This document shows positions 45,768 to 58,963 of a DNA stretch of 64,000 nucleotides, piece by piece (within the stretch, counting starts at the first letter, position 1; each line of letters opens with the position of its first letter). Made by a program: the position numbers and the translations under genes. Below the pieces are notes generated by a model. The model was not told where the DNA came from. It saw only the letters and a list, made by a program, of their open reading frames with translations, and did not search any database. Origin of the DNA: Liolophura sinensis (lineage: Eukaryota; Mollusca; Polyplacophora; Chitonida; Chitonidae); assembly GCF_032854445.1 (NCBI RefSeq), contig NC_088303.1, forward strand, positions 10,173,501-10,237,500, in the 5' to 3' direction.

Positions 45768-47369
45768 CTGGGTGTAAAATACAAAACAATGTAAAAACAA
45801 AAGCGATACCTACAAACTGTAGAAAAATAACACTTTATCACTGAAGGAACTTTCGACGGTTCACCTTTATATAGGTCATAAAAGTAATGTATCAGTTTAA
45901 CAATCTCAAGCTCTTTTATTTGTAGAAATAAACGGCATGAAATGATATTATTTGGTGGAGGTGAACGTATCGGTCGGTGTGTTGCGTGACACACTGGATG
46001 TTTTTTGAAAGGTTTAATACGTATATTTGCACACAGCCCGAAACTAACAGCGGGGTAGAATATAAACATAAACCCATGAAATTGCTAAACGGGTCACAGA
46101 AAATATGATTTAATGAAAAGCATACCTAATCTCATCTATAGTTAAACGAGAACACATATTTTAAAATTTCGTTTCATGTGGCCTTTCTGATGGCGCTTCG
46201 TTTTTTGTTTTATCCTGGAATAATCGCTTTTTATCTGACATGTTTTTAAAAATAGGTTTTAGATAGATATTTGAAATGGTAATTTAGAAATACGTACATG
46301 CATGTGGTCGGACATAAATGATGATGGGATTTCGCACGCTGTTTGTGGATAGATTCTGTCAATGGGCAGAATTGTTTTGAAATAACACCACCCGTAAGCT
46401 AGCCGGCTTGGCGGGACCAGCTAAGCGCTCCGGGCCTGTTTTTTCACACCTTTCAACAATGAGGACACAACACGCTTTGTTGTAGGATACTTAATTTTCT
46501 TTCCGGCCGCCGGAATCTTGGGTCTTGTAGTTAAACGCCATTTAACCCCACCCTTTTTCCATCTTCCCTTCACCCCAATCCCAGTACAATGCTAAAGACA
46601 TATCACAAACTTTAAAATAAGACTTAAAACTGACCCAAGAATATTTTTAAGAATTCTTTCACTACACTGAAGCAGCATTGCAAATATGTGGACATTAGAA
46701 TGGGCTAACTGCAAAGAAAAACTGTTTTCATATTACTGGCACTGTAGTAATGATGAGAGCAAGGTTGGACAACAAATATACGACCTTACATACACTTTTT
46801 TTGGCCGAAAATACGAAATTGAAAAATAGTTTGATGCATGACGTTTAGTATACCAACATATATTATAGCACTTGGTCCTGTTTAATTCTAGATGATGATC
46901 ATAACGACAGCGTGTCAAAACCTAATTTCCGTCTCTAACGGGATCATGAGTATTTGTCTGTGTCGCTCAAATTAGAATTACATTCAGATATAGATAGGGC
47001 GCACGGTAGGCTTGACGTGGCTTGTAAATAAAATCATTGCTCCACTTTCGTGTTGCAGGGAACATGAAAGGCCACACTCTGATCAAATATTAAAATAATG
47101 AAAGAAGGTATTAAAGCGGTGGAAGCTGTTGTGGATTAGATTAATCTCGCTGTAGAATTTGTATTTTGACATTTATCATCAATCCATCATAGAGACATGG
47201 TAATAATTACAATCAGTCTCCTTTTGACATTTCATTTCTTAAAATCCCCGCGGATTGTGACGAAAGTCGGGTCGAGTCTGTAAAGGCTAAACCAAAGCAG
47301 AACAAAGTGAGCAAAATCCAAGGCGATGTATACAAGGTAATAATTAGAATTAGGTTCTGTCGAACCCCC
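45768..47369. other. Unassigned region
   Basis: The minus open frame extends upstream of the 45716-45767 exon to 46069, but its upstream part (for example around 45860-45900) has incompatible splice phases and is not called. No repeats recognised. Confidence 0.25.
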
Positions 47370-47711
47370 AGTTTAACCGATAGCGCAGTTGGTAGAGCGC
47401 CCGCTCCGGGAGGGGTAGATCCAGAGTCAATCATGGGTCGGGTCACGCCTAAGGCTTTAAAAGAAGTAGTTGAGGCTTCCTTGCTTGACGTTCAGCATTA
47501 ACACTATTCCACAAAGATCTAGATAAAAGTGCTACTACTGGATGAACTGTAACAGTAAAATGGCTCGGTCGGGGCGCCTTACTTGCATTCGGTGTGTCGT
47601 CTCAGTGAAGCAGCACTAGATAAAAGATTACACATACATGCACTGTAAGGACTCCTTCGTCGTCATATGACGGTTACGACGTTAAACCTCCAGCACTCAT
47701 TCACTCATTCC
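47370..47711 (+). mobile_element. SINE family B, nearly full copy with insertion
   Basis: The tRNA-like head has box A (ATAGCGCAGTTGGTAGAGCG) and a degenerate box B (AGAGTCAATCATGGG). The body shares AATGGCTCGGTCGGGGC, CTTACTTGCATTCGGT, CGTCTCAGTGAAGC and GCACTAGATAAAAGA with the copy at 59518-59828. The 3' end is GTCGTCATATGAC, ACGACGTTAAAC, then CACTCATTCACTCATTC. Relative to that copy, a 26-nt segment (47503-47528) replaces about 8 nt. No clear target duplication. The open frames on both strands are not genes. Confidence 0.9.
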
Positions 47712-47995
47712 CAGGTTGATTATACACAATATCACAATTGTTAAAAAAATACCGGTGTTATCGCCATAGCTTATGTGACATGAACTAAAATGACATGAAT
47801 TAAACTTTCGGTGGCTTTTGCATTATCGATACATCTTCAGTGCCAGTGCCATTTGGTGATACACCCTCTGCCATCCTGGCATGTTTGAGTCAGTACATGC
47901 ATGTATCTAAAGGTGTATTAGGAAGAGCTTATTCCAGCAAGAACCCGCTGCCGAACGATATCGTCATCAGGTGTTATCTATAGCCCATACTTGCT
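47712..47995. other. Unassigned spacer
   Basis: No gene or repeat recognised. Confidence 0.35.
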
Positions 47996-48446
47996 GAACA
48001 ATATGGCTGATCTGACCCGTCACAATATGGCTGATCTGACCCGTCACGACATGGCTGATCTAACCCGTCACAACATGGCTAATCTCACCCGTCACAATAT
48101 AGCTGATCTGATCCATCACAATATGGCTGATCTGACCCGTCACAACATGGCTAATCTGACCCGTCACAACATGGCTGATCTGACCCATCACAATATGGCT
48201 GATCTGGCCCGTCACGACATGGCTGGTCTGACCCGTCACGACATGGCTAATCTGATCCGTCACAATATCGCTGATCTGGCTCGTCACAACATGGCTGATC
48301 TAGCCCGTCATGACATGGCTAATCTGACCTGTCACAACATGGCTGATCTGGTACGTCACAACATGGCTGATCTAACCCGTCACAACATGGCTGATCTGGT
48401 CCGTCATGACATGGCTGATCTGGTCTGTCACAAATGGCTGATCTGA
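47996..48446. repeat. 24-bp minisatellite, about 18 copies
   Basis: Units ACATGGCTGATCTGACCCGT then CACA. Because 24 is a multiple of three, one plus frame from ATG at 48003 is open for 147 codons as an octapeptide repeat (MADLTRHN), and the minus strand is open too. No promoter, splice site or flanking coding sequence supports translation. Copies become degenerate to about 48600. Confidence 0.96.
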
Positions 48447-48603
48447 CCTATTACGACATGGTTGATCTGGTACGTCACAATATGGATGATCTGGCCCGCC
48501 ACAGCATGGTTGACCTGATACGTCAGGAAACTGCTGATCAGACCTGTCAAAATATAGCTAATCTGGACCTGGTCCTATCTGTCAAGACACGGCTGAATCG
48601 GCA
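48447..48603. repeat. Transition between 24-bp and 43-bp arrays
   Basis: Degenerate 24-bp units (ATGGTTGATCTGGTACGTCA and similar) fade into ACACGGCTGAATCGGCAGTG at the start of the 43-bp array. Confidence 0.8.
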
Positions 48604-49317
48604 GTGGATACGACCAGCACACGCTCACGACATGGCTGACCTGGCGGTGGATACCACCAGCACACGCTCACGGCATGGCTGACCTGGCGGTGGATATGAC
48701 CAGCACACGCTCACGACATGGCTGGCCTGGCGGTGGATATGACCAGCACACGCTCACGACATGGCTGACCTGGCGGTGGATATGACCAGCACACGCTCAC
48801 GACATGGCTGGACTGGCGGTGGATATGACCAGCACACGCTCACGGCATGACTGACCTGGCGGTGGATACCGTCAGCACACGCTCACAACATGGCTGGCCT
48901 GGCGGTGGATATGACCAGCACATGCTCACGACATGGCTGGACTGGCGGTGGATATGACCAGCACACGCTCACGAGATGGCTGGACTGGCGGTGGATATGA
49001 CCAGCACACGCTCACGAGATGGCTGGCCTGGCGGTGGATATGACCAGCACACGCTCACAACATGGCTGGCCTGGCGGTAGATACGGCCAGCACACGCTCA
49101 CGGCATGGCTGACCTGGCGGTGGATACCACCAGCACACGCTCACGGCATGGCTGACCTGGCGGTGGATACCACCAGCACACGCTCACGGCATGGCTGACC
49201 TGGCGGTGGATACGGCCAGCACACGCTCACGGCATGGCTGACCTGGCGGTGGATATGACCAGCACACGCTCACGACATGGCTGGCCTGGCGGTGGAGACG
49301 GCCAGCACACGTTCCAG
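48604..49317. repeat. 43-bp minisatellite, about 16-17 copies
   Basis: Units GTGGATATGACCAGCACACG then CTCACGACATGGCTGGCCTG and GCG, highly regular at 43 bp. CACGACATGGCTGACCTG is the same core as the 24-bp unit, with about 19 bp added. Confidence 0.96.
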
Positions 49318-52300
49318 TGCCGTTATCTCACCAGACTATAGTCTCTTCCTTTTAGCATCTGGCCTATATTCGGCTATCTCTACAATCAGTCTCGTAATCA
49401 AAATTGCCTTTCGTTAGTGACACGTAACACCACAACCTCTACACACTGATATGTTAGACGTCCATATTATTACAAAGAAAATGTAATTAAAATACTTTTT
49501 CTAATTTATAACGTTAAATTCACATAAGCTTGGTATCCACACCAAAGCGCCTTGTGTGACGTCATAATAAGTGAGAAGCAAGTGGATTGCTGGACAATGG
49601 ACGTGCAGAGAAATTTACTTTACAATGCCTACACGAACAAGCGGTTAGTCTACACTCTCGCCTCTACTATCGACGAACTGACTGCATTGCTTTTTCTCTA
49701 AATCCACACTGCCGTGACATAATATACCACAACAGATAAAATAAAAATCATTTATTAAGGTTATATTACACGAAAATGTGCAAACAATTTCAAATATGGC
49801 AGCTTTAGAAACAGGATTTACAGTGAAGTTGATAGTAGTTTAGGTAACCATTGTTGCCTTCCGTCAAAACATGTTGAACTCCGCCCAATATCCAGCATGC
49901 AGCAGGTTTTTTGAATAATTATGACGTCACCAGAGGTAATGAGTTCTTGGTGTTGAAACTGAGCTTAGAGAAAACGTTCTAACTTCATTTTCTTTCAATA
50001 TATTTATGTGTAGAGATTGTGTTCTTACGTATCACTGACTAAGGGCAATTTCGATAACTGGATACATGCGTCTGGCTGAAGGAAAGATAGTCGTGATTGC
50101 AACGCCAGTTGATTAGGGTTATCTGTTAATCTGGTGTGCCGTGGCTTTCCACAGTCCCTTCCTCTAGAAACTGATTACCCGCCGAGTATACAAAGTTCAT
50201 GATAACAGGCAAAATCGATTCTTAATAAGGAGCTTATTAGTATCCGGAATACACATGCAGCGATTGATAAGAAACATTCTCTAAACAGAAAAACGAGAAA
50301 CTTATGAAATTGGCTGAAATTATGATCGGACTTTCAGTATAAGTTGCTCCTATTTATGCATCTATACGAATAGGTGGAATAAAACTTGAAACGAACTAAA
50401 TTTACAAGTGGCAGGGTTTCAGTCGTTATGTAGGTCTTGTGCTTACTATTTTTTTTCGATTTATGATAATATGATTATGTGAGCCAACACGATATTTCCT
50501 TCTAGTTTACTGCTCCCTAACTAGATGCAAAATATGTGGAAATGGTTTTGGTTCATGTAATCATGTTTTTATTTTGAAGGAAATTCCCGCCGGAAAAAAG
50601 CGTTAAAATAGCAAAATCTGCTTTTCATCTTACTTTTGTCTTTGGATAAAACAAAAAGTATAAACTGCATCCCTCAAATTTGTTTTCATGTTCATATCTT
50701 CTTCAATAATTTTACTTCATATTCAAATAAATTTTACTTGTTTTCTTCATGAACAAAAATTACACCTCACTGCCTCACGGAAGCAACAAGACCACAGCCA
50801 GGCAACAAGTAATAATGGTTAAAGAAACAAACACCCTGGGAGTGTCAAAGACAATGACGTTTAACGTTGACAAAGACAAGGATTCATCAAAACCGACAGA
50901 GGCGTAACGGATGTGCCTACTTAGCGCATGGCAGGTATACCATATCTCACATGCCGTCTGGGATATCAACCTGACGCCTTCAACATGTCGTCATGCCGTG
51001 GAAGGATCGGTCAGAAATATGGACGTTTTCCCAGGCGGTCTTCCTGCGTCAGACACTATGAGGGCCGCATTGTTTAAACAAAACCCCGAGAAAAGCAGAT
51101 AAAGATGTTAGATTAATGGATTTAATAATGGTAGGGTGCATGTTGTGAGATTTACAACGGAGCCCTCACAACTGCGTCTTTCATCTCTCTTTCCGAAGCC
51201 GTAAAAAGTTCACACTGCCGAGGGTATATGCGCGCATTTGTGCCAAGTACTGTTAATTACAGCAGACAACTTGAACTCTTCTATAACCGTCGTGTGGCAT
51301 TAGCTTTGGCTGGAGATTAGCTCCTTTTTGAAGCCAGTGATTAGTGTAAAGGTTTCATGAAATATATCGGGCTGATTCCGAACCTATACTGGCGTGAATG
51401 GAGTCAAATGACAAGAATTGCTCTTATGAAACAGAAAATAACCTACATGCTACCATCTTTTCTTCAAATAACAGCAAAATTACTGACACCCGGGAAGCAG
51501 GTTCAGTACTCTTTATGGACACAGAATTGATAGATTACACACTCTCAAAGTTCATTGGGTTTTGAAGAGTTTGACGCCGCTCGTGTAGTCATTTGCACGG
51601 ATTAACGTTCGTGACCATGGCGTGCAAACCTGTGGGAATTTTTGCCAGTAGCCCGCAAAGGGTCGGTTGTTTACCTTTGACACTCCCTTTTCCTTTACCC
51701 AAAAAACTGACCTTGGGTCAATTGGTTAATTTAGAATAGACGAATGCATGGGGTTTTACATTGAATTTCGATGAGAATTTGTCGATGAAAATGTGAAACG
51801 GGTATGAAACAAATGAATGTATGGGTATGTGAAAACTATCCAGAAAAATTTACTGGTGATTTCATGGACGCATGGTACAGGCAATATTCTAGTCCACAGT
51901 TTACTGGAAGCATTTGTCTCCTGTGTAATACTTTATTATCACATCTTTCAGATTTACAGTATAATTAGTCCTGTTAATCTGTCAATCTATTCAGTGCATA
52001 AAGTAATTTAAATCTGAATGTGCCAGTTATGCCTCTTGGTGTGAAGGGTAGAGAGTGCTGCTCTGTAGCCAGTGGTAACATCGGCATCGACTTCAAGTGT
52101 GTTGTAAGATTCTCGTATTTGATCTCACTGACAATGATGTCATATGATTTTTTGATCATTGCCCTCTAGTCGGATTTCGACTGTACCATTACCAAACTGC
52201 TCCGTCTGTTTATTTCACATAGTTCCTGCAAAAAAAAAATGTGAAAAATATCTTGCCGAATTAATTATTCAAGAACCCCCTGAAACGTAAAACGACGTCA

Positions 52301-52616
52301 AATCTTGAATAAATAAAGTATCATAGCAACCATATACATTCGCTGTCACAAAGTAACCAAAAGCCCTGCCTCTTGTGAACATCTGTGACGAATTTTATTT
52401 CTACCTAAATGTTATCTTTCCTATGCAAGGAACAGATATAAGTTGGGTGGATTTAACATGTTAAACTGATAATTTGTTAAATCAAAAACTAATGAATAGT
52501 ATACTATGAGGTACAAAGCACAGGTCATTGCTTGCATTTCTTAACTTTATGGCAAGTATGCTGTTAATGTCGAGTTGCAATGCAGTTGCAGTGAGGGTCA
52601 CATCCAAAGTTCATAT
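49318..52616. other. Unassigned region
   Basis: The most coding-like frame is plus 50911-51102 (ATG start, 63 codons, VRNMDVFPGGLPASDTMRAA), with no family or splice support. Others (51817-52011 plus, 52159-51974 minus) are weaker. No repeats recognised. Confidence 0.25.
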
Positions 52617-52709
52617 ATCAGTCGACATTTATTTGTTTGATTGGTATTTTACGCCATAGGCCTAGTCAAGAATACTGTCACTCACGACGGCAGCCAGTAT
52701 CAGTCGACA
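52617..52709 (-). mobile_element. 5'-truncated SINE family A with 11-bp target duplication
   Basis: ATCAGTCGACA is repeated exactly at 52617-52627 and 52699-52709. Between them lie only the reversed family-A tail and start of the body (TTATTTGTTTGATTGGTATT, TTACGCC, AGTCAAGAATACTG, ACGACGGCAGCCAGT). Short truncated copies with target duplications are the mark of LINE-type reverse transcription. Confidence 0.9.
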
Positions 52710-52799
52710 AGGCTTTGGAAGACTTACATGGACTGACTCGGTACAAGTGTGAAAACGTCTTTCAGAGGACAAATTTCACACTAAATATTTAGCATTGAG
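52710..52799. other. Short unique spacer
   Basis: No feature seen. Confidence 0.4.
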
Positions 52800-53485
52800 A
52801 GGACCGACACGTCTCAGATGCTAATCCTTCTGAAGAACGATGTTGTTTAGATGTCGTTCATTAAAAGGACTAGATACAAATCCTTCCGATGACTGACGCG
52901 CACTAGATGCCAATCCTTCAGAGGACGGACACGTACTAGATGCCAATCCATCAGAGGGCTGACACGCACTTGATTAAAATCCTTCAAAGGACCGACACGC
53001 ACTAGATGCCAGTACTTCAGAGGACCGACACGTACTAGTTGCCAGTCCTTCAGAGGGCCGACACGTACTGGATCCCAACCCTTCAGATGACCGACACGTA
53101 TTAGATGCTGATCCCAATCCTTTAGAGGACCGACACGTACTTGATCTCAACCCTTCAGAGGACCGACACGTACTTGATCCCAATCCTTCAGAGGATCGAC
53201 ACGTACTTGATGCTAATCCTTAAGAGGACCGAGACGTAATAGATATCAATCCTTCAGAGGACCGACGCGTACTAGATGGCAATTCTTTAAGGGAGTAATC
53301 CTTCAGAGGACTGACGTGTACTAAATACCAATCCTTCAAAGGACCAACATGCATTAAGTGGCAATCCTTCAGAGGATCGACACGCACTAGATGGCAATTC
53401 ATTAGATGATCGGCCCAGCCCTTCCGGGGAACAACACGCACTAGATGTCAGTCTTTCAGAGGACTGTCACGAACTTGATGCCAAA
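52800..53485. repeat. 33-bp minisatellite, about 18 divergent copies
   Basis: Units CTTCAGAGGACCGACACGTA then CTAGATGCCAATC, with insertions and losses between copies. As 33 is a multiple of three, minus frames are open as 11-residue repeats (SSEGLGSSTCR) over 52974-53183 and 53220-53441. These are treated as by-products. Confidence 0.93.
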
Positions 53486-56384
53486 TCGTGTAATAAGAAT
53501 TATCTGTGAAAAAAAGTTTTTTTTTATAGATTATCAACTATCTTTTAACATAAAATGTTTCAGTAAAATGACGAACTCTTTTCTCACAGTGTTTCTTCTA
53601 TGGGTCTGGTTTTTCCCAATACTGAGAAATAAAAACAAGAATACAACATTGATAATTTACCATCATTTATAGAGATAATCAGATTATAGATCTAGTGCAT
53701 GTTCAGTTAGGCCCTATTCAGCAGGTTAATATTGCCAGCAAACATAAAATATACATCCACTGAAAGGGACAGAAAGGTTCATGCATTATTAGTATATGTT
53801 TGCAATAAACCAGTCAGAATATACCTACGCCTATAGCCAGACTCGTCAGATTGATACCCGTTTCCCTCACATAAAACAAAGGCGTAGGAAAAGGAAACGC
53901 TATACGATGTATAAGTGAAATGTTCATGAGGAAGATGTAACCAAGATATAATTAAGAAAAGTAAGTTGCATAATGGTGTAATCGATATAAATCAAGTATG
54001 ACTTGACCATTCGGGTCTGGGTACGGCTATTTCCCATACGATTTGCCTGAATAAGAGTTGACCATATTTCGTAGAATTGAACTCTTATTATAGCTACTGA
54101 CATCACGTGAAAATAGGTGTGCAGAAACAAAGTAATCAACTATTAAAACATTACGATAAAGGCCTATTTAGGCGGTATATACATATTGAGTCTTTTGATG
54201 TTAAACGTGAATCTATGCAGGTTTACATAAACAATAATTAATCAACTACCAGCAGATCCAACACATGCCGTATACACCCCTTGATGGATATACTTACAAG
54301 TGTGAAGAAAATGTCTTTGACATGTTAGATGCATATATACACCAAATGTGTTACTTCCGTTATGGGAATGAATTAATTATTGGCCTACAAACTGATTTAA
54401 GCGAGCGCGGGTCCTGTTTTTATGAAAATGGATATAGAATCAACTGAAACCCAGTCAAAATCCGTTGGTGTTGTCCTTTAAGAGGGAGTAAGTGACGTCG
54501 GACACAATTTGTCATATATCATCTCAAGATACACGCACCACATGCCATTTGTCTCACGGTGATCGATTCTGACGTTCTCTTGGTCTATCGTTTAGTGGAA
54601 ATAATTGATGACAATTATTCTGTACTAATTTATAGCACATGTTGCTATTCGTGTAGATGCAATCAAAACGATGCGTCTTGGTCGAGCTTTAATACTGTAT
54701 CCATTTATGTAGACATCAAAGCGGTTAAATCATGGAATTGAAGCTAATCGTGTTTTCCAGAACGAGGCAAATCGCTATGGGAGGTGCAGTCGCGGGTTAA
54801 AGTGAATCCGTATACATCGGGAACAAAGGCTGTTACGCGAGTTATTAATAATAAATCAATCTGTGTGTACTTTTGATCAAGCTTAATGACACTGGTCACA
54901 TATCTAGATAAAATTAGAGATCAAGAACACTGATGTTGTTTACAGTACATAGATTACTCAAAATTTGTACGATACAAAATAGTTTAAACATTTTAAGGAA
55001 TACCGCACATATTCTGCTTTGGTTAAATAATATAAACGTAGTATAAATGTTATATTACCGAGAGCTCAAAGCACACTATTCAAGCATGCATGGCATATTC
55101 ATTGTAATTTTATACAGGAAACATGATATATTATAAAGTCTCCATTTGAACAAGCCTATACACAATGCCAAAAAATGTCGGCGACATAGTTTGTGGTTAA
55201 TTCCACCTTTGGCACACCGCAGAAGAAAGTCAACAGATGCATAACGTTCATATACAGTAATTAAATATGCAAAATGTGTAAGGCCGTTGTAATATGTGAC
55301 CACAGGGGTATGAGAGACGACCGTGGAAACAGCACACTTGGGTTGTTTTGTGCATACACCTTTCGAATGCAGTCGATTTCCTTCAGGCATGTCAGGAGAC
55401 TATTTCCGCTATTCATCCTACGTGGCCGCTGAATTTGAAGGTTTCTTGAAAAAAGTACAACCAACGCATTCAATGATTAATTTAGGTCACTGAGGCAATA
55501 AAAAACACGATGTGAGCAAACTCGAGAACCTTTTCTAACATGAGCCAGTCTGAAAAACCATGGTGGTGAGACAACTGGAAATAAAATTTCCAGGAAATTG
55601 GAGAGAGCGAAGAACAGAGAAAAGAAACTAAAACGGGAAGTGAAAAGTAAGGAGCGACAATGAAATAAGCGACAGGTTTGGAAAATACCGATAAAAGGAA
55701 GGCACATGTAGGACGGATATAATTATAACTGCTCACCGGATAGAGCAAGGGAGAAAGGTGACGGAACAGCATCGAAAACGTAAACTATAAGTTATAAAAA
55801 CGCTAAATCTTGTACAGAGAAATGAAAAGATAAATAGAAACTGCAGCGACGATGCAGAAGTAGATCTCAGAGCACTGTTTTTCTTCTGAAACACGTTAAC
55901 GTTCAGTGTCACTGACCAGTCCCTATGTCTGCACGCATGAATCCCTCTGTCTGTTGTTTTTCTGTGAGACAAACTATGATGGATGAGATTGTAGCTAGAC
56001 CCTTTTAAACACAGGGCGATCGGAAAGCGTCAGGATGACAAGATGCGACTTTATTTGGTTTTCCAAGTGTGTACATCTGCCTATGTTTGGGCTAATGTTC
56101 ACCAAAATACACGACATTAAATCGTAAAGCCTGTTGTGCAAAACTGCATAAAAAGCAGTCTAAAACATAAGTGCTAAAAATAGCTCGAACTGCTTGTTGC
56201 AAACACATGGGAAGTCTCATCTATGAAAAATGGAGAGAAGGCAGAAGCTGGTGAGTGGATATATCGAAATAGCCAAACTGGGAATTTTAGGCCAAAGCAC
56301 ACGGCTAAAGTGTAGACTCGGAAAGTACAAAGTATGTTGATAACTGTGGGATACCATGACATAAAATAGAAAACCAGCGAAGAG
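53486..56384. other. Unassigned region
   Basis: The longest ATG-started frame is minus 55390-55076 (104 codons, MPEGNRLHSKGVCTKQPK..., start context GACATGC). Plus 54265-54447 (60 codons, MPYTPLDGYTYKCEENVFDM) also has coding-like composition. Neither has a recognised family. No repeats seen. Confidence 0.28.
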
Positions 56385-56740
56385 ATATGGAATTCTCAGT
56401 GAGAAAAATTGAAATGTTCAGTGGGAAATCTTGAAAAGACCGTGAGAAAGATGAGAAAAATCAACTTGTATGAAAGTTAGAAAGACCAGAAGGGAAAATT
56501 GGAAATATCAATGGGGAAAAGAGGAAATAACAGTGAAGAAACATGGAAATACATTGTGAAGAGTTGATATCAGGAAGAAAACCTGGAAAGACATCAAAGA
56601 TCATTGGAAAATCCAATGACATACCACTGAAACTGGAGAAATAAATTGTATATCAAAATTAAAAATAACAGGAACAGGCAGTGGAAAAACATTGAGGCAT
56701 TTTGGACTGACCAGTGACAGACATTAAAAGAGGCAAAAAA
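56385..56740. repeat. 22-bp degenerate purine-rich repeat
   Basis: Loose units such as CAGTGGGAAATCTTGAAAAG, GAAGGGAAAATTGGAAATAT and ATGGGGAAAAGAGGAAATAA at about 22-bp spacing. The plus strand is strongly A/G-rich. Confidence 0.75.
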
Positions 56741-58473
56741 CGGGTTGAGAATGTAAATTTATACATTATTCTTTCAGCAGAAAATGCGTGTTGTCCTTGC
56801 CAGCATGTGTATATAGATTATCAGCGCTGTGCTGTCGTCCGTATAAACAGGTAAGTATATATGTGCCTTTTGTGTACTAAGCAGATGTAATGACGGTCAA
56901 TAAATCTATTTCTTCGCAATCCCACTGTCACGCATCTGTACTTATCTAAATGAGTTTTTTGCCTATAAATGGCTGACCATGCTAATTAATAAATCAAGCC
57001 TGGGTCGTGTGCAGAAAATCATATTAATACTCTCAAAAAGTGGCTGATTGTCCTCCTTTGATTAGCCTAATTATGCTAGAGTGTGTGCTGACGTTGAACT
57101 TCTGGTTCGAGTCACTTAATCTTCAGCTCCTCGGTTTAAGGAAAAGTCTAAAGCGGACATGGAGCGAGATCCACATACATGGAGCTATCATAATCTAAGT
57201 CAATGATAACCACTTGGTCTACTCTGGCTTCTTCGAACCGAGCCTAAGGGTTGTTTTGTTTTATCCATATACATGTTATGGTACTCATGAAGATATTACA
57301 CGCAGACCTGTAAGGCCCATGTAAAATCAAACAGAAGACTAAAGCTACATGCTATCTTACTTCGACAACGGAAATCGACATTGAAAGGCTAAAGGAAAGG
57401 TTTGTTTCTTATTTCTTAATTTGGAATGTAACATTAAAAGGTTCAAAAAGTTTAGCATTCTTCTTGGAGCGTAAAAATAATTCTAGACCAGTGACGTCTA
57501 AGAAATTGCAATTAACATCACTGCATATTTTCCCCTTAATTCTGCTTAAGCCGTGGTGCGAGGGGGCGTGTATATTGCTACTAGCTATGCCTTTACATGA
57601 ACAGTTAGAATAAAACCCTGACTAAGGTAATTTAACAAGAGATCGTATTTCACCGGTTACGAATGACCATTTGCAGGCTATCACACTGTCGTCGCAGCTC
57701 TGTTCTTAATCTCTATGCTGTATGTCTTTAATTATATTTAAACTACTTTTTTAACAGAGTCAGTCCGGATATTATGTAGTGTTGACGTCGATGACGTTAG
57801 CTGTCAAAATAACTCTGTTGAGAGTAGAGCCCGCATGTATGATTAACAGATATAAAACAGGCCTTAAAATCAACTGATTTGAAATATTTTTCGCAATAAC
57901 GTTCCTCATATGCCTTAAAATCATGATCTTTATCTTCGAGTTCAATTCCGTGTATCCATTAAATACCAACCAAGGGACACAAATCAGTTGAAACAGTTTA
58001 AATTCGAATGTGGCATCGACCAAGCTGGGCACTGGCCATTAACCCGGTTTTGATTGGGGAAGGGGTACACAGAAGTTATTGCAGACGAATCATATAAAAA
58101 ACCCCACTCTGGTCAGGTTAACATGGATGAGCTGGTGTGAGAAGGGAGACAGCTGCAAGAGTTCAAGACCCAAGGTGCAAGGAAATGGTAAAAATTTGGT
58201 TCGATGGCAATGTTGTTCACACGATACGAGGCTGAGATAGACTCCACATTTTGAATATATCTCGATTTTATGGCTGGTTTGTCATGGTTGCTGAACCAAG
58301 GTGTATTATCCGCTGAACATTGTGTACCGAGGTTCAACACAAGATGTCAACAGTGCTGCTTCGTGGAAGAAAATGAAAGGTACTTCATGCTTATAGCATT
58401 TGGTAAACTGTAATTTGGCAAGCGTGTTCTTAGTTGGAATATACGTGTAATCGGGGCGTACAGAAGACTGCAG
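56741..58473. other. Unassigned region
   Basis: Minus frames 58032-57772 and 58340-58113 are open but have no usable start or splice support. No repeats recognised. Confidence 0.28.
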
Positions 58474-58963
58474 CACAGAGAGTAAAACCAGAGCAGCAGC
58501 GACAGTTTGATAGTTGGAAAATGCTCATGCCTAACCGGGGAAATACGGCCTCTTGTCACAGAGAGTAAAACCAGAGCAGCAGCGACAGTTTGATAGTTGG
58601 AAAATGCTCATCCGTAACTGGGGAAATACGGCCTCTTGTCACAGAGAGTAAAACCAGCGGAGCAACGGCAGTTTGATAGTTGGCAAATGGTCAGACGGAA
58701 GAAGTGAAATACCCCCTCTTGTCACAGAGAGTAAAACCAGAGCAGCAACGGCAGTTTGGGAGTTAGCAAATGGTCACACATGACAGGTGAAATACGGCCT
58801 CTTGTCACAGAGAGTAAAACCAGAGCAGCAGCAACGGCAGTTTGATAGTTGGCAAATGGTCACACATAACCGGTGAAATACCTCTTGTCACAGAGAATAA
58901 AACTATAGCAGCAACGGCAGTTTTGATACTTGGCACATGCTCACGCGTAACCGGTGAAATACT
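58474..58963. repeat. 83-bp tandem repeat, 6 copies
   Basis: CACAGAGAGTAAAACCAG starts copies at 58474, 58557, 58640, 58723, 58806 and 58889, exactly 83 bp apart. The unit continues AGCAGCAGCGACAGTTTGAT and TAACCGGGGAAATACGGCC. The last copy is shortened and diverged. Confidence 0.96.

Noticed and set aside
47213-47501. Open frames on both strands around 47.2-47.5 kb
   Set aside because: They lie largely in the head of a family-B SINE.
52974-53441. Minus-strand Ser/Arg-rich repeat proteins
   Set aside because: In-frame by-product of a 33-bp minisatellite; starts are weak and there is no flanking unique coding sequence.
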